Positions 1-6,986 are shown, numbered from the stretch's first letter. The stretch is DNA of 10,626 nucleotides from Verrucomicrobiota bacterium (GCA_018610125.1 JAHEOI010000216.1:1-10626); one strand, 5' to 3'. Numbers and translations are program-made. The notes: a model not told the origin generated them from the sequence alone.

Positions 1-300
1 GGCGCAATAGGGGTCCATTGCGCTCCGGAAGCCGCCGTCGGCGGCCCGATAGGCCTGGTCGAAGACGGTGATCAAATCAGTTTCGATCTCTTAGAAGGAA
101 CGATCACCCTTCAGGTCAGCGATCAAACAATGGCCAAGCGACGCAACGCCCAAAAAGCCGGCAATTATCGTCACACCCGCACCTATCTGGCCGACTTTGC
201 AGCCACGACCACCCAGGCGAATCTCGGCTGTGTCAGCCGCCATGTCGCCCGCTCAGATATCCAGCGTGACAACATCAAGAACGCGCAACCAGCCAAATGA
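1..300 (+). CDS. ilvD: Dihydroxy-acid dehydratase (IlvD/Edd family), C-terminal part
   Basis: The window opens inside this gene; 99 codons and a TGA stop are present. The reading shows the C-terminal signature of the IlvD/Edd dehydratases: HCAPEAAVGGPIGLVEDGD, followed by a beta-rich segment and VSDQTMAKRR, as in the swivelling C-terminal domain. IlvD converts 2,3-dihydroxy-acids to 2-keto acids in branched-chain amino acid synthesis and uses an Fe-S cluster bound by residues upstream of this window. The spacing of the motif (G-V-H-C-A-P-E-A) differs a little from the usual G-H-V/I-x-P-E-A, so the sister family Edd (6-phosphogluconate dehydratase) or a sugar-acid dehydratase cannot be excluded. 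The last 15 or so residues extend beyond the usual family end and overlap the 3' end of the convergent nucleotidyltransferase gene by 26 bases. Family assignment is firm; the exact substrate is inferred. Confidence 0.75.
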   Translation, partial: GAIGVHCAPEAAVGGPIGLVEDGDQISFDLLEGTITLQVSDQTMAKRRNAQKAGNYRHTRTYLADFAATTTQANLGCVSRHVARSDIQRDNIKNAQPAK

Positions 301-640
301 CCTCATCAAGAAGATGCCGAATCCATGGGTCGAAACCCGATTGGCGCTTTCGGAGCTCGCATTGCGTGTAGACCAGCATCTCCACTCCGACCGGACAAGC
401 AGGCGGTGGATATTGAAGGGGCCGAGCCCAGATCGGGGTACTGGCCGAGCTGACAACAACAACGACATCCGCATCACTGGCAGGGCAAAAGTCGCCACGG
501 GCATACGAGCCGAACAGTCCCACTTGATGAACCTCAGGATAATCGGCCAGGAGTTCCAGTCCCCACTGCCGCAACGCCTCCATCACCTCGGTTTTAGGGA
601 CCGATCTGACTTTTACAGAATTGTAGGATTGCCTCTGCAT
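275..640 (-). CDS. MNT-family nucleotidyltransferase (putative antitoxin of a HEPN/MNT pair)
   Basis: A 121-residue minimal nucleotidyltransferase of the DNA polymerase beta superfamily (NTP_transf_2). The reading shows the motif GLFGSYARGDF with G44-S45, then the two metal-binding acids D56 and D58 in SDADVVVVV, so the full G-S-x10-D-x-D signature is intact. A later acidic residue in VEMLVYT (about residue 87) sits where the third carboxylate is expected. Such proteins pair with HEPN proteins; in characterised pairs the MNT partner neutralises the HEPN RNase by attaching AMP to it. The gene follows the HEPN gene on the same strand and overlaps it by 47 bases if the ATG at 640 is used. That start keeps the N-terminal helix (PKTEVMEALRQWG). 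A downstream ATG at 583, preceded by GAGGTG, would cut into the helix, and an upstream in-frame start at 736 seems too long. No clear ribosome binding site was seen for 640, which suggests translational coupling. Confidence 0.8.
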   Translation of the reverse strand: MQRQSYNSVKVRSVPKTEVMEALRQWGLELLADYPEVHQVGLFGSYARGDFCPASDADVVVVVSSASTPIWARPLQYPPPACPVGVEMLVYTQCELRKRQSGFDPWIRHLLDEVIWLVARS

Positions 641-983
641 CGGCGATCGCTTGATCGGCTTCTTCTTCAGCAAAGAAATCCGCCGGTTTTCCTTCGTCGA
701 AACCGTTCGGATAACGTGTCGGGATGTAAAACACATCCAGACGCCGCCCCTTCGCGATTAAATCATTCGATACCTCCACCTCACTCTGCAGCTCCTCCAG
801 CAGTCTTCGCACCACGTGCCCCCATCCTTCCATATTTCGGGCGAGATACACCGCCTTTACAGCTTTTTCGGCTGCCTGTTGCGCTGCGAAACAGGCCCAA
901 CTAAAATCACCGAGATTCCGGGAGTTACGCGCATGCCGAAGATCGTGTTGCGCCTGTCCCAGCCAGTCACGTGATCGGTTCAT
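594..983 (-). CDS. HEPN-domain protein (putative toxin of a HEPN/MNT pair)
   Basis: A 129-residue, mainly alpha-helical HEPN-domain protein (PF05168 type). It starts with MNRSRDWLGQAQHDLRHA, has the conserved AAQQAAEKAVKAVYL helix (about 33-47) and ends with the family-typical YIPTRYPNGF (86-95) and a last helix after the EEEADQAI segment. R49 and H56 are spaced as R-x6-H, within the range of the R-x4-6-H motif that forms the RNase site in active HEPN toxins; the Tyr two residues after His, modified in the HepT branch, is Val here. The start at 983 is chosen from family alignment; an in-frame TTG at 1070 would add 29 unrelated residues. There is no Shine-Dalgarno sequence before the ATG. The nucleotidyltransferase gene follows directly with overlap, so the two form one operon. 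HEPN/MNT pairs act as toxin-antitoxin or phage-defence modules; whether this copy is toxic is inferred only. Confidence 0.82.
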   Translation of the reverse strand: MNRSRDWLGQAQHDLRHARNSRNLGDFSWACFAAQQAAEKAVKAVYLARNMEGWGHVVRRLLEELQSEVEVSNDLIAKGRRLDVFYIPTRYPNGFDEGKPADFFAEEEADQAIADAEAILQFCKSQIGP

Positions 984-1164
984 CAAAAAGAATAGGCCGG
1001 CAGATCCGCCACCGCAAGTTCCAAGATAGCAAATGATCGTCGCTGCTGAGGCGCCTGCCTCTGAAAGCAATTTCTCTTTACTTCGCGTAATTCGTGCTCT
1101 TCGCGGGCAACTCCTCCGAGCGGAGATCCGCGATGGTCCGGATCCCTTTGGAAACCCCGTTCCT
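984..1164 (-). pseudogene. Possible frameshifted remnant of a tyrosine/dual-specificity phosphatase-like gene
   Basis: This spacer between the sulfatase stop and the HEPN start has no intact gene, but its minus strand holds protein-like pieces in three frames that follow each other. From 1164 to 1078 one frame reads KGIRTIADLRSEE before a TAA; this resembles the G-[IV]-R-T-[VI]-[VI]-D-L-R-S-E segment near the N-terminus of bacterial tyrosine-phosphatase-like proteins. The next stretch in a second frame reads AREEHELREV, and a third frame reads KEKLLSEAGA, similar to the helix that follows in that family. The catalytic C-x5-R loop is not present. It could be a decayed gene broken by indels and cut off by the HEPN/MNT pair, or chance similarity over a short stretch. 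This rests on memory of the family pattern alone. Confidence 0.25.
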
Positions 1165-1179
1165 TCAGCCGTGGAGAGC

Positions 1180-2496
1180 TTACGGGCGCCACCAATCGTT
1201 GATCTTTGCCTTCAGGCGCCGCACCCGCTCCGGATGCTCCCCTGCCAAGTTGTTCTTTTCGTGAGGGTCTTTTTTCAAATCGTAGAGCTCCGGTTCCCGG
1301 TTTGGCCTGTTTGGCAAATGCGGTAGGATCAGCTTCCAACGACCATCCGCGACGCACCACCGAAACTTCAGATTCTTGGCCGGCTTATGGATGTTCACAG
1401 CATTATGCAGATAAACTGCCCCGAAAACGTTATCGCGGGCACGGACAGCATCCAGATTGAGGAGGTTGACTCCGCTCATATTCGATGGGACCTCAATCCC
1501 GGTCGCCTTTAGGATCGTCGGGGCGAAATCGATGCTGCTTACCGGGATTTCCACTTCCTGCGGGGTGATCTGGCCCGGCCACCGCGCCATGATTGGAGTA
1601 CGGAGGCCGCCATCATACGGAGACCGCTTCGATTTCTTCGCGTAACCACCTCTATCGCGCCGCTGGATCCAGCCATTATCGCTTACGAAGAGCACCAGTG
1701 TCTCCTTGGACAACCCATTGCGATCGAGATAGCCAAGCAGGTCGCCGACGGTCTCATCGAACCACTCGCACATGGCCCAATATTTGGCGACATGAAGCGA
1801 GTCGGTCTTCTCGCGGTATTTTTTGAGCAGGCGCTCCGGTGGGTTGTGCGGTCGGTGGGGTAGAAACGGGGCATACCAGACAAAGAACGGTCGATTCCCA
1901 CTGTTTTCAATGAAGTCATAGATCGGATCGAGCCCCTCTCGCCCGATTTTCAATCCGGCATCGCCATGGCGTCCCCCACGCTTCGGGTCACCGTGGGTCA
2001 TCCCGTGTGTGAACCCTCCAAGCCCATAATGCCCTTGCCACCATTTCCCCGTCTGCATACTGAGGTAGCCCTTATCTTGGAGGAGCCGCGGGATGGTCGG
2101 CACCCGATTGATCAGGTAATCCATCTCCACAAGCTGTCGAAAATAGCCCGGTTGCCCTTCTGGAATATCGCTTGCGTGAGGCGGCTCGTTACCGGTGATC
2201 TTGTGCTGATGCGGAAGCATCCCGGTAATGATTGAAGCCAACGAGGGGGAGCAGAGGCTCGATGGCACATAGCCTCGCGTGAAGGTCAAGCTCTCGGAGG
2301 CAAGGCGGTCCAAGTGGGGCGTTTCAATGACGTCGTGCCCCATGAACCCAAAATCGGTCCAGCTTTGGTCGTCTCCGATAATCACCACCACATTCGGTGA
2401 AGCCGTGCTCGGTGATGAGGCCGCAACACAAATGGACACGCCCCAAGTCAAGAGGCCGATTATCATTCCCAGCCGTTTAAAAAGTCGCGAATTCAT
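1180..2496 (-). CDS. Exported sulfatase (arylsulfatase-like) with altered active-site signature
   Basis: A 438-residue member of the alkaline-phosphatase-like sulfatase family (PF00884). Residues 1-26 form a signal peptide: basic MNSRLFKR, a hydrophobic stretch, then an AxA-like site near VAA, so it acts in the periplasm or outside. Metal ligands are visible as D42-D43 in VVIIGDDQ and as SDNG in VLFVSDNGW. The formylglycine position is C82 in SSLCSPSLASIITG, but the Arg of C-x-P-S-R is Leu (L86). The usual GKWHLGH is GKWWQGHYGLGGF. The SPYDGGLRTPIMARWPG segment and the C-terminal ELYDLKKDPHEKNNLA are typical. Length is normal for the family. The ATG at 2496 is chosen because it starts a well-formed signal peptide; an in-frame TTG lies at 2523. 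Substrate is unknown (sulfated polysaccharide is typical). No maturation enzyme (FGE or anSME) is in the window. It stands 93 bases after hisH with its own possible promoter. Confidence 0.9.
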   Translation of the reverse strand: MNSRLFKRLGMIIGLLTWGVSICVAASSPSTASPNVVVIIGDDQSWTDFGFMGHDVIETPHLDRLASESLTFTRGYVPSSLCSPSLASIITGMLPHQHKITGNEPPHASDIPEGQPGYFRQLVEMDYLINRVPTIPRLLQDKGYLSMQTGKWWQGHYGLGGFTHGMTHGDPKRGGRHGDAGLKIGREGLDPIYDFIENSGNRPFFVWYAPFLPHRPHNPPERLLKKYREKTDSLHVAKYWAMCEWFDETVGDLLGYLDRNGLSKETLVLFVSDNGWIQRRDRGGYAKKSKRSPYDGGLRTPIMARWPGQITPQEVEIPVSSIDFAPTILKATGIEVPSNMSGVNLLNLDAVRARDNVFGAVYLHNAVNIHKPAKNLKFRWCVADGRWKLILPHLPNRPNREPELYDLKKDPHEKNNLAGEHPERVRRLKAKINDWWRP

Positions 2497-2589
2497 ACAC
2501 TCGATTGGTTTCTGTCGCCTCAAGGTTTGACTGATTTTATCCTTTTCCGATTAATAAGGAAAGCTTCATTGGTCCGAGGAAATGCCTGG

Positions 2590-3216
2590 CTAGTGTCCGC
2601 TGAGCACAAGATCAACAAAATTTCGCAGGATCTGGAGGCCGACGTGCTGACTCTTTTCAGGATGGAACTGGGTGCCATAAACATTCTCCCGAGCAACCGC
2701 CCCGGCAAACGGTTTGCCATAAGTGGTTTGAGCCGCGATAATCGACGAATCCACCGGGTTTGGAAAGAAGCTATGGACGTAATAGACATAGCTCCCATTG
2801 GGCACCTTACGAAACAACGGGCATTCCGGTTTCAGGATTTCAAGTTGGTTCCAGCCAATTTGAGGGATTTTCAAGCCTGCTGATTCATCAAACCGGACAA
2901 CCTCGCCTTTGAAGATGCTCAATCCGGTCCCTTGGCTATTGAACTCGGCGCTCCGCTCGAACATGACCTGATACCCGACGCAGATTCCGAGAAACGGGCG
3001 ACCCGATTGGATGAATGCCCGACACGCGTGAAACAAATCCTGTTTCACCAAGGCGTTGACACAGTCATCAAACGCCCCCACCCCCGGAAGCACCAATGCA
3101 TCAGCCTTGTCCAGCGGCTTCGGGTCGGTGACAACCTCAACAGGCGCCTCCAGATATCGGAATGCCTTTTCGACATTCCTAAGATTGCCGGCCCCGTAAT
3201 CAATAATGGCGATCAT
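2590..3216 (-). CDS. hisH: Imidazole glycerol phosphate synthase, glutaminase subunit HisH
   Basis: A 208-residue class I glutamine amidotransferase. HisH releases ammonia from glutamine and passes it to HisF, which makes imidazole glycerol phosphate and AICAR in histidine synthesis in the cytoplasm. The family start IAIIDYGAGNLRNV is present. The oxyanion-strand segment ALVLPGVGAFDDC follows at 40-52. The nucleophile is C79 in FLGICVGYQVMF, and H185 and E187 lie in TQFHPEKS, completing the triad. Length matches the family. The ATG at 3216 gives the standard N-terminus and has a modest AGG nine bases upstream; a TTG at 3225 would add three residues. The start overlaps the end of rlmN by 17 bases in another frame, which points to coupled translation. 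The partner hisF and the other his genes are not next to it; the next gene on this strand is a sulfatase. Confidence 0.96.
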   Translation of the reverse strand: MIAIIDYGAGNLRNVEKAFRYLEAPVEVVTDPKPLDKADALVLPGVGAFDDCVNALVKQDLFHACRAFIQSGRPFLGICVGYQVMFERSAEFNSQGTGLSIFKGEVVRFDESAGLKIPQIGWNQLEILKPECPLFRKVPNGSYVYYVHSFFPNPVDSSIIAAQTTYGKPFAGAVARENVYGTQFHPEKSQHVGLQILRNFVDLVLSGH

Positions 3217-4324
3217 CGCTGACAACCTGAGTGGTTTCGCTCTCCCGCGATTTTCTTAATCTAAGCTGGCCACATGCCGCCTCGATGTCGTGACCCTTTT
3301 CCCGCCGCAAGGTCGCCCGAGCCCCGTGACCGGCCAAGCCCTCCAAAAAGGCTTCTTGGGCCGACTCGGAAGGCCTCTCCCACGGCAAGCCCTCCACACG
3401 ATTGTAAGGGATCAGATTGACCTTGGCATGCAATCGCTTGGCCAGTGCCGCCAATGGAGCGGTCTGGTCCACTCCGTCATTGACGTCCGCAATCAAGATA
3501 TACTCCAGAGTGATCATTTTCCCTTTATGGTGTTGATAGGTTTCACACGCGTCTATCAACTTCTCAAGCGGGAATTTTCGGTTGATTGGCATGATTCGGT
3601 CACGGACCGGATTCGTGGCACCATGAAGGGAGATCGCAAGGCGAAACTGAAACGGCTCCTCTGCCAGACGCTTGATTTGAGGGACAAGGCCACTGGTCGA
3701 AATCGTAATTTTCCGGGCACCAATTCTCCGGCCCCATTGCGCATTGAGAATCTTGAGGGCTTTCATGAGATTCGAGTAATTGGCGAGCGGCTCACCCATG
3801 CCCATAATTACCAGATTATCAATAAGGCGCTCGCCCGTGGCTCCCGACCCGTTTTCTTGTTGCGCGTACCACCGCTCTGTCGCCAGCACCTGATCAACAA
3901 TCTCGCCAACGCTTAGATTGCGCTTCCAGCCATCCAGTCCGCTGGCACAAAAACGGCACCCATAGGCGCAGCCCACTTGAGTCGACACACACAGCGTATG
4001 ACGATCGCTCTGTCCCCCGTACAGGGCCGGATTCGCCGGGATAAGCACCGACTCGATCATCGCGCCATCAGGCAGGCGCCACAAAAATTTTTGCGTCGTG
4101 TCCCAAGCCCCTTGGCGACTGATCAATTCGAGATTGACCAGGTCACACTCATTCGCCAATCGAGCTCGGAGTCTCTTGGGGAGATTCGTCATGGCCTCGT
4201 ATTCGGTCGCGTCGTGCTGATAGACCCACTCGGTCACTTGGGTCGCCCGAAAACGAGGCTGGCCCCATTCGACCATCCGCGCTTCAAGCTCTTCTCGAGT
4301 CAATGATTTCAGATCGATGCTCAC
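3200..4324 (-). CDS. rlmN: Dual-specificity RNA methyltransferase RlmN (radical SAM)
   Basis: A radical SAM enzyme that methylates C2 of adenine 2503 in 23S rRNA and A37 in some tRNAs. With the GTG start at 4324 it has 374 residues, normal for the family. The N-terminal helical region (SLTREELEARMVEWGQPRFR ... MTNLPKRLR) is typical. The Fe-S cluster Cys motif C-x3-C-x2-C is C119, C123, C126 in VGCAYGCRFCASG. The two methyl-transfer cysteines are both there: C112 in TLCVSTQVG and C351 in DIEAACGQLR. Other conserved motifs are VIMGMGEPLANY, ISTSGLVP, AISLHGATNPVRDRIMPINR and NLIPYN. The ORF is open upstream to an ATG at 4435 that would add 37 residues without family similarity; GGGAG touches that ATG, too close for a normal ribosome site. 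GTG at 4324 with GGGTAAG upstream is preferred but not certain. Its 3' end overlaps hisH. Confidence 0.95.
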   Translation of the reverse strand: MSIDLKSLTREELEARMVEWGQPRFRATQVTEWVYQHDATEYEAMTNLPKRLRARLANECDLVNLELISRQGAWDTTQKFLWRLPDGAMIESVLIPANPALYGGQSDRHTLCVSTQVGCAYGCRFCASGLDGWKRNLSVGEIVDQVLATERWYAQQENGSGATGERLIDNLVIMGMGEPLANYSNLMKALKILNAQWGRRIGARKITISTSGLVPQIKRLAEEPFQFRLAISLHGATNPVRDRIMPINRKFPLEKLIDACETYQHHKGKMITLEYILIADVNDGVDQTAPLAALAKRLHAKVNLIPYNRVEGLPWERPSESAQEAFLEGLAGHGARATLRREKGHDIEAACGQLRLRKSRESETTQVVSDDRHY

Positions 4325-4482
4325 AGATAGAAACTTACCCGGAGCAGAACGCTCCCTCAAACGGTCATCGTGGCCCGGGAGAAATCCCCGATTATCAAGC
4401 AAAATCGGACACCGAGCAGGGCATCCGATAAGCATCTCCCATTTTGGCGCTAATTTAAGCCGGTTTTAGGGCTTGAGTAAGG

Positions 4483-4504
4483 GCTGTTGTCGCTGACAAG
4501 CAGC
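4483..4504. repeat. Inverted repeat (hairpin) in rlmN upstream region
   Basis: GCTGTTGTC, a GCT loop and GACAAgCAGC form a nine-base-pair stem with one bulged G. It lies about 160 bases before the chosen rlmN start (48 before the alternative ATG). It could be an operator-like dyad or an RNA hairpin in the rlmN leader; nothing in the sequence tells which. Confidence 0.5.
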
Positions 4505-4572
4505 GTTTGTCCCGAAAAGACTCTTCGAACAAGTCGATCCAGGGATGATCGTATTGACTCTGGAAGGCAACC

Positions 4573-4611
4573 TGGGCATTTGCCCATAAGACGGGGGGTA
4601 ATGCTTATGGG
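4573..4611. repeat. Two overlapping, mutually exclusive inverted repeats
   Basis: CCCATAAG at 4583-4590 pairs perfectly with CTTATGGG at 4604-4611 across a 13-base loop containing GGGGGG. The left arm also belongs to a second dyad, TGGGCATTTGCCCA at 4573-4586, so GCCCA can pair with only one partner. On the minus strand this lies 37-75 bases after the glgP stop. It might be a 3'-end or attenuation structure, but there is no U-tract. Confidence 0.5.
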
Positions 4612-4647
4612 ATCGTGTCCTTATCCGGGTCCCGAAAAGCCTGCCAC

Positions 4648-6795
4648 CTATTTCTTCGGTCCATCCAGGTAATATTTATCAACGTATTCTTGAACCATTC
4701 GCCAAGTATTGAACTGGGGAGTCAGCGAGGCCATGGCGCGCCGGACCATCTCCAGCCATCGCCGTGGAATGCCGGTCGCGTCTCGCTCGAAAAAGCAAGG
4801 CACCACTTCCTCCGTGAGGACGCGGTGAAGGTTTTCACTATCCCGGCGGTCTTGTTCCTCGATATTGTCCGGATTGGAATCGTCACCGATCGCAAATCCG
4901 TTGGTGCCATCATAGCCCTCGCGCCACCAGCCATCCAGGATGCTCAAGTTTAAGCCGCCATGGCAGCTTACCTTTTGTCCGCTCGTGCCGGAAGCCTCCA
5001 ACGGACGCCGAGGATTATTCAGCCAAACGTCACATCCCGAGACCATCTGCCGGGCGATGTGGACATCATAATTTTCCAAGAAGACGAGACGGCCATGGAG
5101 CTCCGAATACTTGCTCAGATGGATGATGTGCTGAATCAACCGCTTCCCTTCATCGTCCTTCGGATGGGCCTTACCGGCAAAGATGAACTGGATCGGACGC
5201 TCCTTATCGCGCGTCAGCTCCACAATCTTATCAAACTGATCAAAGATCAATGGGGCTCGCTTGTACGTCGCAAATCGACGCGCAAACCCGATTGTCAAGG
5301 CATCGGGATTTAACAGGTGATCGAACGAGATGAAATGGTCCCGGTCCGCGCGAACCGATTTTTCTTGCCATTGCAGCCGCCGCCGTGCGAATTCGATCAG
5401 CTCGCGACGGAGCTTATACCGCAACGCCCACAGCTCCTCGTCCGAAAGGAACTCGGGATCGGCCATTTGCTGCCAAAAGCCCTCGGTGTTGATATCCTGT
5501 TCCCAGTCCGGACCCAATTTCCGTCGCCAGAATCGACGCAGTGTCCCTTTCATCCATGACTCCAAGTGAACCCCGTTCGTGATGTGACCGATCGGTACCT
5601 GGTCGGCAGGCTTATCCGGAAAGAGCGGTTGCCACATTTGCCGAGTCACTTGGCCATGCAGCTCGCTGACGCCGTTGATCGCCCGGGAATGCTTCATGCC
5701 AAGGACCGTCATGCAAAACGGCTCCTTCTCATCATTCGGATTGACGCGACCCAGCGCCATGAAGTCATCGAACGGCAGTTTGATATGCTGCTGCATTTTG
5801 TTCAAGGCGTACCCCATCAAATCGGGGCTAAATCGATCATGCCCTGCTTCGACGGGGGTATGCGTGGTAAAGAGGCACTGGGACTTGGTGGCTTCCCTCG
5901 CTTCCTCGAACGATCGACCTTCGGCCATTTTTTCGCGAATCAGCTCGAGCACCAGGAATGCGGCATGGCCTTCATTCATGTGGAATGCGGAGGGTTCAAC
6001 GCCCAGCTCTCGGAGCAGCTTGACTCCGCCGGCACCCAATAAAAGCTCTTGCATGATCCGGGTCGTGCTATCACCCCCATAAACCCGGAGGGTCAAATCT
6101 TGGAATCGCTGCTCGTTTTCAGGGCGATTCGTATCGAGCAAGTAGACGGGGCACCGGCCGACGTTGATCCGCCATGCTTGAAAATAGACTCGGGACATCG
6201 CGATCTCGATCGAGCAGACCATCGGATCGCCCTTGGCATTCAAGACCGGCTCCACAGCCAAGTTCTTCGGATTGAGAACGGTGTAATACTCGGTCTGCCA
6301 GTTTTCGTGGTTGACTTCCTGCTGAAAATACCCTTCTCGGTAAAAGAGGCTGACGCCATGGAAACCGAGTCCAAGGTCACTCGCCGAGCGGGCATGATCC
6401 GCGGCCAATATGCCGAGCCCTCCCGCGGCAATCGGCAAGCTCTCATGAAAGCCGAACTCGGCCGAAAAGTAGGCGATCGGTTTGTCGATCAGCGACGGCG
6501 CGTGCTGCCGCGCCCAAGTGTTCTCTTCGTTGAGGTAACTGTTGAAGTTTTGGAGGGTCTCTCTAACCCGGGCGGCAAACTCCCTGTCTTGAAGTCGGGC
6601 ACGAAGCTCGTAGTCCGAAACCTCCCGCAGAATGGCGACAGCGCTGTGATAAAGGTTTTGCCAGGCTCGCGGCGACAGCTCCTGAAAGATATCCTGGGCG
6701 TCTTGGTTCCAGGTCCACCAAACATTCCGTGCCAGCTTGTTCAAGCCGTTTACCAATTCCGTTACTTCACCCGATGAAAGCGGTTTTCTCCCCAT
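4648..6795 (-). CDS. glgP: Glycogen/alpha-glucan phosphorylase, short MalP/GlgP type (GT35)
   Basis: A 715-residue phosphorylase that splits alpha-1,4-glucans with phosphate to give glucose-1-phosphate, in the cytoplasm. The N-terminal part (LARNVWWTW at about 21-29, then the helical DUF3417-like region) and the total length, shorter than the 800-odd residues of muscle or E. coli enzymes, match the TIGR02094 group. Conserved segments in order: IAYFSAEFGFHESLPIAAGG, FHMNEGHAAF, FTTHTPVEAGHDRF, HITNGVH, GFARRFATYKRA, FIFAGKAHP and EASGTSGQK, where the Lys (about 608) binds pyridoxal phosphate. After it the sequence is VSCHGGLNLSILDGWW, with His where many members have Asn; this seems to be a subgroup trait. 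The ATG at 6795 is chosen; an in-frame GTG lies five codons upstream at 6810. No ribosome binding site stands out. It is divergent from the LapA-like gene; no other glycogen genes are in view. Confidence 0.95.
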   Translation of the reverse strand: MGRKPLSSGEVTELVNGLNKLARNVWWTWNQDAQDIFQELSPRAWQNLYHSAVAILREVSDYELRARLQDREFAARVRETLQNFNSYLNEENTWARQHAPSLIDKPIAYFSAEFGFHESLPIAAGGLGILAADHARSASDLGLGFHGVSLFYREGYFQQEVNHENWQTEYYTVLNPKNLAVEPVLNAKGDPMVCSIEIAMSRVYFQAWRINVGRCPVYLLDTNRPENEQRFQDLTLRVYGGDSTTRIMQELLLGAGGVKLLRELGVEPSAFHMNEGHAAFLVLELIREKMAEGRSFEEAREATKSQCLFTTHTPVEAGHDRFSPDLMGYALNKMQQHIKLPFDDFMALGRVNPNDEKEPFCMTVLGMKHSRAINGVSELHGQVTRQMWQPLFPDKPADQVPIGHITNGVHLESWMKGTLRRFWRRKLGPDWEQDINTEGFWQQMADPEFLSDEELWALRYKLRRELIEFARRRLQWQEKSVRADRDHFISFDHLLNPDALTIGFARRFATYKRAPLIFDQFDKIVELTRDKERPIQFIFAGKAHPKDDEGKRLIQHIIHLSKYSELHGRLVFLENYDVHIARQMVSGCDVWLNNPRRPLEASGTSGQKVSCHGGLNLSILDGWWREGYDGTNGFAIGDDSNPDNIEEQDRRDSENLHRVLTEEVVPCFFERDATGIPRRWLEMVRRAMASLTPQFNTWRMVQEYVDKYYLDGPKK

Positions 6796-6944
6796 AGACT
6801 GATTTCGCACAAATTTTGCTTACCAATGCCATCCCGATGGCCGGGACGACGTTAACAGGCTAAAGAGTAGAAGGGCAGGATAGAAGGCGCAACCCCCCAT
6901 TTGCCTTTCCCATTTTTTGCGGTCCCCAATCGAAAACGCGAAGC

Positions 6945-6974
6945 TTGACAGGCTGGACACCGGTTCCGTAGGCT
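6945..6974 (+). promoter_or_regulatory. Candidate sigma70-type promoter for the LapA-domain gene
   Basis: A perfect -35 box TTGACA (6945-6950), an 18-base spacer and a weak -10 TAGGCT (6969-6974). Transcription from it would begin only about six bases before the ATG at 6987, giving a nearly leaderless message; the gene has no Shine-Dalgarno sequence. The -10 match is only three of six, so this stays tentative. Confidence 0.3.
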
Positions 6975-6986
6975 CACCTTCAATAC

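Larger units (their letters stand above)
4325..4647. other. Gene-free stretch between glgP and rlmN with several hairpins
   Basis: This 323-base spacer lies downstream of glgP and upstream of rlmN, both on the minus strand. Its only open frame on the minus strand is the upstream extension of rlmN (to 4435), and the short plus-strand frames have no family features. It holds a hairpin at 4483-4504, two overlapping inverted repeats at 4573-4611, and an 11-base direct repeat (GTCCCGAAAAG) at 4509-4519 and 4629-4639. No T-rich tail follows the hairpins on either strand, so an intrinsic terminator is not supported. A promoter for rlmN is expected here, but I could not identify a convincing -35/-10 pair. 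Confidence 0.6.

Noticed and set aside
197..904. Plus-strand open frame of 235 codons
   Set aside because: It lies antisense to the HEPN/MNT pair, has low-complexity Arg/Pro-rich sequence and no family features.
2534..2539. Minus-strand TAAAAT as a -10 box for the sulfatase gene
   Set aside because: The position is suitable (38 bases before the ATG), but no acceptable -35 box lies 16-18 bases upstream.
4487..4672. Short plus-strand open frame between rlmN and glgP
   Set aside because: It has no domain, no ribosome binding site and runs across the hairpins and into the antisense of glgP.
6049..6777. Plus-strand open frame of 242 codons
   Set aside because: It is antisense to the well-supported glgP gene and shows no recognisable domain.
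6893..6918. T6 run after a short GCAA/TTGC dyad as a terminator
   Set aside because: The stem has only four base pairs and lies in the divergent spacer, where no transcript needs to end.
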